A DNA stretch of 38,092 nucleotides from an uncultured Oscillospiraceae bacterium (lineage in GTDB: Bacteria; Bacillota; Clostridia; Oscillospirales; Oscillospiraceae), in NCBI GenBank assembly GCA_934572445.1, contig CAKTLD010000007.1, forward strand, positions 1-38,092, given 5' to 3'. The notes beneath the pieces were generated by a model, which did not search any database, was not told the origin of the DNA, and saw only the letters and a program-made list of their open reading frames with translations. Made by a program: the position numbers and the translations under genes. Positions 32,356 through 38,092 of the stretch are shown here, one piece after another (positions within the stretch are counted from its first letter, which is position 1; each line of letters opens with the position of its first letter).

Positions 32356-33087
32356 TCATTCTCCGCCGCGGTTGCCCACGAGCAGCATATTGAGCTGCGC
32401 CCAGCGCCGCAGCTCCTGAGGCGAGAAGAGCAAACGCTTTCGCAGCGCCTCATCGAGCGGCTGGGGCGAGAGCGTGACCAGACAGCGGAACGCGCAGGGC
32501 ATCAGGTCGGCGCTTGAAATGCCGCACAGCAGCCCGTCGGTAAAATCCCGCAGCTCCAGAGGATTGAAGATGTAAAGCAGATCCTCCTCCAGCGGGTTGA
32601 GCTGGTTGACAAAGGTGAAGCGGATCAGCATGTCGCTGTAGAGCACGCTGCCGGTGTAATACGACTCGCCGCTGCGTCCGTTGCCCGAAACGGAACTGAG
32701 CGTGAAGCTCGCTTCATACAGGCCGGACTGGCCCAGCGGCTCATGAATGTCGATCACGCCGTCCTTGAGGCGCTTGTAGCGCCCGTCGTAAAAGTAGAAA
32801 TACAGCCGCCGTGCCTGAAAGAACGGACTTTTCTGCACGCTGCCCACCGCGGGGACCTCCCGGGGCGGTACCCGGGGCGAAAAGCTCACGAGCTGGGAAA
32901 GCGAGACCTGCAGCACCTGCGAGATCTCATACAGCGTGGCGATGTCGAGGGAGATCTCGCCGCTTTCATATTTGCAGACGGTGGCGCGGCTTTTGTGGAT
33001 GGCGGCGGCAAGCTGCTGGAGCGTCATGCGCGCGGCCTTACGGTATTTGCGGATCTGCCCGCCGATGTGGAGGTTGATGTCGTCCAT
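32356..33087 (-). CDS. XRE-family regulator with a C-terminal sensing domain
   Basis: A 243-aa protein. The N-terminal HTH_3 domain (about 8-65) is clear: GGQIRKYRKAARMTLQQLAA, recognition helix region HKSRATVCKYESGEI and TLYEISQVLQVSL. The remaining about 170 residues are beta-rich with many aromatics (ARRLYFYFYDGRYKRLKDG, YYTGSVLYSDMLIRF), a type seen behind XRE domains in Clostridia, probably for ligand binding. It is divergent from the NSS transporter across a 200-base spacer holding three tandem 15-bp repeats, so it most likely controls that transporter and itself. Confidence 0.88.
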   Translation of the reverse strand: MDDINLHIGGQIRKYRKAARMTLQQLAAAIHKSRATVCKYESGEISLDIATLYEISQVLQVSLSQLVSFSPRVPPREVPAVGSVQKSPFFQARRLYFYFYDGRYKRLKDGVIDIHEPLGQSGLYEASFTLSSVSGNGRSGESYYTGSVLYSDMLIRFTFVNQLNPLEEDLLYIFNPLELRDFTDGLLCGISSADLMPCAFRCLVTLSPQPLDEALRKRLLFSPQELRRWAQLNMLLVGNRGGE

Positions 33088-33160
33088 GATTGTTTCCGTA
33101 AACTATCCTTTTTGTCAAGATTCGCGTATCTTCTGACAGTATATCCGCTTTTTGGACAAA

Positions 33161-33188
33161 AGTATATAGCGAAATGAAATTTTTGCAA
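33161..33188 (-). promoter_or_regulatory. Probable promoter of the XRE regulator gene
   Basis: On the minus strand, TTGCAA (33188-33183), 16 bases, TATACT (33166-33161). The -35 lies inside the first of the three 15-bp repeats. Confidence 0.6.
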
Positions 33189-33220
33189 AAGAAATTTCGT
33201 GAAAAGAAACTTTTGAAACT
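33176..33220. repeat. Three tandem 15-bp direct repeats (candidate operators)
   Basis: Units GAAATTTTTGCAAAA (33176-33190), GAAATTTCGTGAAAA (33191-33205) and GAAACTTTTGAAACT (33206-33220) are contiguous and in register. Each starts GAAA(T/C)TT. They overlap the -35 of the minus-strand regulator promoter and end at the -35 of the plus-strand transporter promoter. Confidence 0.75.
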
Positions 33221-33247
33221 TGCGCTTTTTTCACTTTCTGATACAAT
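33220..33247 (+). promoter_or_regulatory. Promoter of the NSS transporter gene
   Basis: TTGCGC (33220-33225), 16 bases, TACAAT (33242-33247), with TGA before the -10 (extended -10). The repeats end directly at the -35. Confidence 0.6.
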
Positions 33248-33285
33248 GCCACCTTAGTTGTTTGTGCAGCGAGAAGGAGAGAAGA

Positions 33286-34692
33286 ATGATGAAGAAAAAA
33301 AGCGGTTTCAGCGGTTCGCTCGGCTTTGTGCTGGCGGCGGCAGGCAGTGCGGTGGGTGTCGGCAACATCTGGCGCTTCCCCTATCTCTGCGCCAAGGATG
33401 GCGGCGGACTGTTCCTGCTTGTGTATCTCGTGCTGGTGCTGACGTTTGGCTTTACGCTGCTCACGACCGATGTGGCCATCGGCCGCCGCACGAAGCAGAA
33501 TGCGCTGGGCGCCTTTGCGGCGCTCCATAAAAAGTGGAAATTCCTCGGTTATCTTACGTTTCTGGTCCCCACGCTTATCATGACCTATTACTCGGTCATC
33601 GGCGGCTGGATCGTCAAATATTTTGCCGTTTACCTCGTCTCTGACGGCACGCGCGCGGCGGAGAACGGCTTTTTCACGTCGTTTATCACCTCGTCCGTCT
33701 CGCCCATCGTCTTTATGCTGCTCTTCCTTGCGCTTACGGCGTGGGTCGTGTACTGCGGCGTGGAGAAGGGCATCGAAAAGTATTCCCACTATATCATGCC
33801 CGGTCTCCTGCTGCTGATCGTCGGCATCGCCGCCTTTTCACTCACACTCTCGCGTACGGATGAAAGCGGCGCGACCCGCACGGGCCTGCAGGGCCTTGCC
33901 ATTTACCTGAAGCCCGATTTGACGGGCATGACGGTCCAGCGCTTTCTCGGCGTGGTGCTCGACGCGATGAGCCAGCTCTTCTTTTCGCTCAGCGTCAGCA
34001 TGGGCATCATGATCACCTACGGCAGCTACGTCAAGGATGATGTGGACCTCAACCGGGCCAATAACCAGATCGAGCTTTTCGACACCGGCGCGGCCTTCCT
34101 CGCTGGCATGGCCATCATTCCCGCCGTGTATGTCTTCCTTGGCAGAGAGGGCATGGCCAGCGGCCCGAGCCTGACGTTTATCAGCCTGCCGAAGGTCTTC
34201 GCCGCGATGGGCGGCGTGGGGCGCATCGTGGGAGTGCTGTTCTTCCTTGCCCTCGGCTTTGCCGCGCTGACGAGCTGTGTGTCCGTGATGGAAACGCTCG
34301 TCGCAAACTGCATGGAGATATTCCACAAGTCGCGCAGGGAGATGTGCGCCGCTGTCGGTGTTTACTCGCTTGTGACGGCCGTGATCATTTGCCTGGGCTA
34401 CAATGTGCTCTACTTTGAGCTTCCGCTGCCGAACGGCTCGACCGCGCAGCTGCTCGACGTGATGGACTACATCAGCAACAGCTTTCTCATGCCGTTTATC
34501 AGCCTGCTCACCAGTATCCTGATCGGCTGGGTCGTGGGGCCGAAGTGGATCATTGCCGAAGTGGAGAAAAACGGAGAGCACTTTGGCAGAGCGGGACTCT
34601 ACAGCGTGATGATGAAATACGTCGTTCCCGTCGTTATGTTCATTTTGTTCCTGACCTCCACGGGACTTGGCAGCCTGATCTTCGGGAAGTAA
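33286..34692 (+). CDS. NSS-family sodium-dependent amino-acid transporter
   Basis: A 468-aa neurotransmitter:sodium symporter with about 11-12 membrane segments. The signature of helix 1, GSAVGVGNIWRFPYLC, carries the unwound GVGNIW region that binds Na+ and substrate, and KDGGGLFLLVYL follows. Bacterial relatives (TnaT, MhsT) import tryptophan, tyrosine or other hydrophobic amino acids with Na+. The start at 33286 has AAGGAG 7 bases upstream; the next ATG at 33289 is a possible alternative. It is controlled from the promoter beside the repeats and probably by the divergent XRE protein. The exact amino acid cannot be read. Confidence 0.93.
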   Translation: MMKKKSGFSGSLGFVLAAAGSAVGVGNIWRFPYLCAKDGGGLFLLVYLVLVLTFGFTLLTTDVAIGRRTKQNALGAFAALHKKWKFLGYLTFLVPTLIMTYYSVIGGWIVKYFAVYLVSDGTRAAENGFFTSFITSSVSPIVFMLLFLALTAWVVYCGVEKGIEKYSHYIMPGLLLLIVGIAAFSLTLSRTDESGATRTGLQGLAIYLKPDLTGMTVQRFLGVVLDAMSQLFFSLSVSMGIMITYGSYVKDDVDLNRANNQIELFDTGAAFLAGMAIIPAVYVFLGREGMASGPSLTFISLPKVFAAMGGVGRIVGVLFFLALGFAALTSCVSVMETLVANCMEIFHKSRREMCAAVGVYSLVTAVIICLGYNVLYFELPLPNGSTAQLLDVMDYISNSFLMPFISLLTSILIGWVVGPKWIIAEVEKNGEHFGRAGLYSVMMKYVVPVVMFILFLTSTGLGSLIFGK

Positions 34693-34698
34693 AAAAGT

Positions 34699-34729
34699 AA
34701 AGCGGCCCGCCTGAGCGGGTCGCTTTTTT
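34699..34729. terminator. Terminator between the transporter and the coiled-coil gene
   Basis: Stem AAAGCGGCCCGC / GCGGGTCGCTTT (34699-34710 and 34715-34726, one G-U pair), loop CTGA, T run on the plus strand and A run on the other side. Confidence 0.87.
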
Positions 34730-34733
34730 GCGA

Positions 34734-35186
34734 TTATTCCTGATGAGGGCCTTTCTTTTCGACCAGCGCGCGCAGCTCCTCGTGTGCGCGGATCAGCTCG
34801 CCGGCCTTTTGCTCGAACTGCGCCCAGCTCTCGTCTGCCTGCCGTTCGGCGTCCGCGGTGATCTGTGCGGCCCTTTCCTCAGCGGAGCGAACGATTGCGG
34901 CGGCCTTTTCCTCAGCCTCGGCGATCTTCTGCTCCATGCCCTCATTCGCGGAATGGATAGACTGCAAATACTGGTCCGCGGCGGCCTGTGCGGCCTCGAA
35001 CACGCCGTTCACGCGCAGCGCGGCCTCGGCAATGGAGCCGGCCTCGGACAGGCGGAGCTGCTTATCGTCCAGCGCGGCCTTCAGCTGCTGATTCTGAGCC
35101 GTCAGGTCGTCATTGCGCTTTTGCAGCTCATATAAGATGTCGATCAACTCGGCCCTGCCGAGATGCTTGAGTTCCTTGTCAGTCAT
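34734..35186 (-). CDS. Coiled-coil protein of unknown function
   Basis: A 150-aa protein that is almost all alpha-helical: MTDKELKHLGRAELIDILYE at the start, a leucine-rich coiled coil (about 20-50), and a long E/A/K/R-rich coiled coil (about 75-145; EQKIAEAEEKAAAIV, EERAAQITADAERQ). The opening resembles DivIVA-like or other cytoplasmic helical organisers, but the DivIVA lipid-binding signature is not visible. The start at 35186 has only a weak upstream GGTGA. It lies 91 bases from the P-type ATPase gene on the same strand and may be read through from it. Confidence 0.7.
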   Translation of the reverse strand: MTDKELKHLGRAELIDILYELQKRNDDLTAQNQQLKAALDDKQLRLSEAGSIAEAALRVNGVFEAAQAAADQYLQSIHSANEGMEQKIAEAEEKAAAIVRSAEERAAQITADAERQADESWAQFEQKAGELIRAHEELRALVEKKGPHQE

Positions 35187-35277
35187 GATCTTTCACCACT
35201 TTAACGTTTTTTGGCGCGGGGCGCTTGGCGCGGCGCGCACGGCGGTTTTTGGAATAGCGGTATGGGAAGAGGGGGCG

Positions 35278-37362
35278 TTACTGCTCCTCCGGCAGAAGAT
35301 CCGTCATACTCTTGAGGCTGATGCCGAGCGTGGACATGTTGTGGAGCAGGGCCGAGGTCGTAGGCGGCAGGATGCCGAGCACGCCCAGCACGATAAGCGA
35401 GAAGTTGAAGCCTACAATGAAGCGGTAGTTGCGGTGGATGCGTGCCATCAGCGCCTCGCTCAGCTCGCGCAGCGTGACGAGCGCGAATAGATCCTCCGAC
35501 GCGACGGTGATATCAGCGATCTCGCGCGCGATGGCCGCGCCGGTTGAAATCGCGATGCCCGCGTCGGCTTCGGACAGAGCGGGGGAGTCGTTCACGCCGT
35601 CGCCGATCATGATGACGGTGCGGCCCGCGGCCTTTTCGCTGCGGATGAACGCGGCCTTGTCCTCGGGCAGGACCTCGGCATAGACTTCGTCCACGCCGAC
35701 CTCGGTGGCGACGGATTCGGCGGTCTTGCGGTTGTCACCGGTCATCATCACGACCTTGTCGATGCCGAGCGCGTGCAGCGCCTGCACGGCGGCCTTCGCT
35801 TCCTTCCGCAGCGGGTCGTGGATGCAGATGACCGCGGCGAGCTCGCCGGCAATGCAGAGGTACAGGTGAGAATACTCGGCGGGCAGGGAGTCAAACTTTG
35901 CCTGCTCACCCGCGGGCACGCGGCAGCCTTCGTCCTCAAAGACGAAGTGCGCACTGCCGATGAGCACCTTTTTCTCGTCTACCATGCTCGAAATGCCATG
36001 GGCGACGATGTACTGTACCTGCGAATGGTATTCCTCATGTGTGAGACCGCGCTTTTTTGCCTCCTCGACCACGGCGTTGGCCATGGAGTGGGGATAGTGC
36101 TCTTCAAGGCACGCGGCGAGCCGCAGCATCTCGTTTTCCTCATTGCCGCCGAAGGGTACGACTTGTGCCACTGTCGGCGTTGCGTAAGTGAGCGTGCCGG
36201 TCTTGTCAAAGACCACGGTGTTTGCCTGCGCCACGGCGTCGAGGAAGCGCCCACCCTTGACGGAGATGTGGTGCGCGCTGCTTTCGCGCATGGCCGAGAG
36301 CACGGCGATGGGCATGGAGAGCTTGAGTGCACAGGAAAAATCGACCATCAGCACGGCGAGCGTCTTGGTCACGTTGCGCGTGAGCAGATACGTCAGCAGT
36401 GTGCCGCCGAGCGTATAGGGCACGAGCCGGTCGGCAAGGCGGGAGGCCTTGTCCTCGGCGGTGGACTTGAGCTTTTCGGATTCCTCAATCATCTTGACGA
36501 TACGGTCGTAGCGGCCGCTGCCGAGCGCCTTTTCCACGCGGACGACACATTCGCCCTCTTCGGCGACGGTGCCCGCGTAGACAAGACTGCCCGCGTGCTT
36601 GGGCACGGGCAGAGATTCGCCGGTCATTGAGGCCTGGTTGACCATCGCCTCACCCGAGATGACACGGCCGTCGAGCGGGATGAGGTTGCCCGTGCGCACA
36701 ACGATCTCGTCGCCCGCCGCTACCGCGCTGATGGGGACGAGCGTTTCGCTCCCGCCGGTTTTGAGCCAGACGTGGTCGACGTTGAGCGACATCGCACCGG
36801 CAAGGTCCGCGACGGACTTCTTGTGCGTCCATTCCTCCAGAATCTCGCCCAGACGCAGCATGAACATCACCGAGCCTGCGGTGGCAAAGTCGCCGCGGAG
36901 CATTGAAACGGTGACGGCGGTGGCGTCCAGCACGGTGACGGAGAGATGGCCATGCAGCAGGGCGCCGAGCCCCTCGCGAATATATTTGACCGAGCGCACG
37001 AGCGAAATGGCGGTCGTCACGGGCGTGGGCAGAAAAAGCTTCGAGACCATACGGCGCATGACGGTGGCGGCGAGCTTGTCTTCAAACTCGCGGTTGAGCG
37101 CGCGCGTCGTGCGCTCGGGAACGAGGTCGAGCTTTTCGGCCTTTTCAAACGAAAAGGCCGCCAGTGCGCGGATGACGGCCGCGCGGTCCTTGTCGTAGAC
37201 GATCACAGCGTCGCAGGTGCGGTCATAGACCGAGACCTCGCGCACGCCCGTGGCCGCTCTCATATAGTATTCCAGAACATCTGCCTCCCGCAGCGTCATG
37301 CGCGCGCAGCAGAGATGGACGCGCAGCCGTCCGCGGGATTCATGCAGAATGGTGCATTTCAT
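35278..37362 (-). CDS. P1B-type heavy-metal-transporting ATPase with a non-canonical metal-site motif
   Basis: A 694-aa P-type ATPase. The N-terminal 75 residues form a degenerate ferredoxin-like fold (MKCTILHESRGRLRVHL) without CxxC. Then come TM helices, TGES (247-250) in the actuator domain, the phosphorylation site D386 in VVFDKTGTLT, a His-Pro-like locus EEHYPHSMA (420-428), and GDGVND (587-592). In the helix where P1B pumps carry CPC, CPH or SPC, this protein has DFSCALKLSMP (341-351), so the metal ligand differs from Cu/Zn/Cd pumps. The start at 37362 is preferred over the longer frame to 37401, which lies in a terminator hairpin. It follows a DUF6110-like gene on the same strand. Metal unknown. 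Confidence 0.88.
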   Translation of the reverse strand: MKCTILHESRGRLRVHLCCARMTLREADVLEYYMRAATGVREVSVYDRTCDAVIVYDKDRAAVIRALAAFSFEKAEKLDLVPERTTRALNREFEDKLAATVMRRMVSKLFLPTPVTTAISLVRSVKYIREGLGALLHGHLSVTVLDATAVTVSMLRGDFATAGSVMFMLRLGEILEEWTHKKSVADLAGAMSLNVDHVWLKTGGSETLVPISAVAAGDEIVVRTGNLIPLDGRVISGEAMVNQASMTGESLPVPKHAGSLVYAGTVAEEGECVVRVEKALGSGRYDRIVKMIEESEKLKSTAEDKASRLADRLVPYTLGGTLLTYLLTRNVTKTLAVLMVDFSCALKLSMPIAVLSAMRESSAHHISVKGGRFLDAVAQANTVVFDKTGTLTYATPTVAQVVPFGGNEENEMLRLAACLEEHYPHSMANAVVEEAKKRGLTHEEYHSQVQYIVAHGISSMVDEKKVLIGSAHFVFEDEGCRVPAGEQAKFDSLPAEYSHLYLCIAGELAAVICIHDPLRKEAKAAVQALHALGIDKVVMMTGDNRKTAESVATEVGVDEVYAEVLPEDKAAFIRSEKAAGRTVIMIGDGVNDSPALSEADAGIAISTGAAIAREIADITVASEDLFALVTLRELSEALMARIHRNYRFIVGFNFSLIVLGVLGILPPTTSALLHNMSTLGISLKSMTDLLPEEQ

Positions 37363-37390
37363 TTGCTGTTCAGTCCCTTCCAGAAAGAAA

Positions 37391-37414
37391 GAGAGCCGCA
37401 TCCTCGCGGCTCTC
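37391..37414 (-). terminator. Intercistronic hairpin between the DUF6110-like gene and the ATPase gene
   Basis: Stem GAGAGCCGC / GCGGCTCTC (37391-37399 and 37406-37414) with loop ATCCTC. On the minus strand it is followed by TTTCTTTCT, a weak U tract, so it may only partly stop transcription and lower ATPase expression relative to the first gene. Confidence 0.7.
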
Positions 37415-37419
37415 GCGCG

Positions 37420-37674
37420 TTATTCCTCGGATGCGTCCTCGACCACGGCGGCCGCTTCGGCCTCGGCGCGGCGCTCGTTGATGTCCTTGGCGTCAGCGTA
37501 GACATCCTCAGCACTTTCGCGCACGGCGGTGACGGTCTGCATCACACTTTCCTTGGCGCGCAGCGCCGCGGCGGTGGTGTGGGCATAGACCTTCTTCGCG
37601 TCCTTGCTGCCGAGGATCTTAAGACCAGCGGTCCCAAACAGGACGCCCGCTGCAAACAGACCCAGATGCTTCAT
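37420..37674 (-). CDS. DUF6110-like small membrane-anchored protein
   Basis: An 84-aa protein. The hydrophobic N-terminus MKHLGLFAAGVLFGTAGLKIL is followed by the basic SKDAKKVYAHTTAAALRAK and an acidic helical tail ending AAAVVEDASEE. This pattern matches a small family (DUF6110, from memory and not verified) that sits beside P1B-type ATPases in Firmicutes. The start at 37674 has GAGGAGG 9 bases upstream; the longer frame to 37785 overlaps the promoter. First gene of the operon with the ATPase, so a role as accessory or regulator of the pump is likely. Confidence 0.75.
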   Translation of the reverse strand: MKHLGLFAAGVLFGTAGLKILGSKDAKKVYAHTTAAALRAKESVMQTVTAVRESAEDVYADAKDINERRAEAEAAAVVEDASEE

Positions 37675-37739
37675 GATGAAAAACCTCCTCTTATCTTGTG
37701 TTCGGCCGGATCGGAACTGCCTTATCTCAATGCGCTTGC

Positions 37740-37768
37740 AATATAGCATGGCCTGACAAAAAATGCAA
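37740..37768 (-). promoter_or_regulatory. Sigma-A promoter of the DUF6110-ATPase operon
   Basis: On the minus strand, TTGCAT (37768-37763), 17 bases, TATATT (37745-37740), with the first start codon at 37674. Confidence 0.78.
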
Positions 37769-37840
37769 GTTCTTTTTGTGAACAATTACGAAAAAAGCGA
37801 AAAATTTTATACAATATCGACAGTAAACGACTGCGAGGCG

Positions 37841-37881
37841 AAAAAGGTGCACCGCAGCGGTACAGACCGCCGCGGTGCGCC
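37841..37881 (-). terminator. Terminator of the membrane protein at the right edge
   Basis: On the minus strand, a stem of 10 bp (GGCGCACCGC / GCGGTGCACC, one G-U pair; 37872-37881 and 37846-37855) encloses a second stem (GCGGT/ACCGC), and is followed by TTTTT (37845-37841). Confidence 0.85.
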
Positions 37882-37907
37882 TGACAGAACGGGAGAATAG
37901 GCGCTGC

Positions 37908-38092
37908 TCAGGCACCCTTTTCGCTGCCGCGCGCGCTGCGCGCGTAGCTTCTGAGGGAGTTGACCACGATGGTCAGCCCCAGTACGATGAGCAGCACCGC
38001 AATGATGAGCTGCAGGCCGTTGGCGATAAACACCGCGCCCCAGGTCGTCTCGCCCGCGGGGATGGTGACGGCAGCGGCATTTTGGATGGCGC
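37908..38092 (-). CDS. C-terminal part of a membrane protein (partial at window edge)
   Basis: About 61 residues are visible before the stop TGA at 37910-37908. They contain one strong transmembrane helix (NGLQLIIAVLLIVLGLTIVV) and a basic tail (SLRSYARSARGSEKGA). A hydrophobic last helix with a short basic cytosolic end is compatible with several transporter families, such as a carbon-starvation or symporter protein, but the fragment is too short to name. Terminated by the hairpin at 37841-37881. Confidence 0.6.
   Translation of the reverse strand, partial: AIQNAAAVTIPAGETTWGAVFIANGLQLIIAVLLIVLGLTIVVNSLRSYARSARGSEKGA

Overview
The window looks like a chromosomal segment of a spore-forming, high-GC member of the Clostridia, most like Oscillospiraceae/Ruminococcaceae. 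The evidence is a SpoVT regulator, a GerMN-domain lipoprotein, strong AGGAGG ribosome binding sites, TTGACA/TATAAT promoters, GC-rich codon use and U-tailed intrinsic terminators after most transcription units. No rRNA, tRNA or CRISPR array was seen. The assignment is inferred from gene content only.

Left end (1-770): the C-terminus of a large serine recombinase marks the edge of an integrated mobile element, with lower GC than what follows. Envelope and signalling block (769-6666): dacF (minus) diverges from comEA, an OmpR-type response regulator, a sensor kinase and a GerMN lipoprotein; a convergent ROK glucokinase follows. Envelope-stress block (6774-15637): a lipoprotein and a MacB-like ABC operon (ATPase, membrane-anchored Ig-like/CARDB protein, FtsX-type permease) each sit behind a near-perfect ECF-sigma-type promoter (xGxAAC-N16-CGTC). 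An XpaC-small membrane protein-TelA-TPM operon follows under its own sigma-A promoter.

Middle (15646-21090): spoVT (minus), a hypoxanthine-DNA glycosylase, a MATE exporter, an IclR regulator, a four-cluster ferredoxin and, on the minus strand, an NCS2 purine permease with a long structured leader. Poorly explained stretch (21091-22484): a probable short intergenic RNA with its own sigma-A promoter and terminator, followed by a decayed multi-frame pseudogene.

Small-molecule methylation cluster (22485-26413, minus): five tightly packed genes encoding a membrane protein, a COG3315-type methyltransferase, a UbiE-like methyltransferase, an HSL-type esterase and a second, frameshifted COG3315-type methyltransferase. 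The promoter carries two TTAGA-N4-TCTAA operators. No characterised pathway was recognised for this set, and it is the best candidate here for an undescribed system.

Right part (26742-38092): a PatB/MalY-type C-S lyase; a BlaI/M56 regulatory pair with an unusually long sensor (1093 aa), a matching operator pair and a 49-aa gene downstream; a small membrane protein; an XRE regulator divergent from an NSS amino-acid transporter across three tandem 15-bp repeats; a coiled-coil protein; and a DUF6110-like small protein followed, across an attenuator-like hairpin, by a P1B-type ATPase that lacks the usual CPx motif. A membrane protein runs off the right edge.
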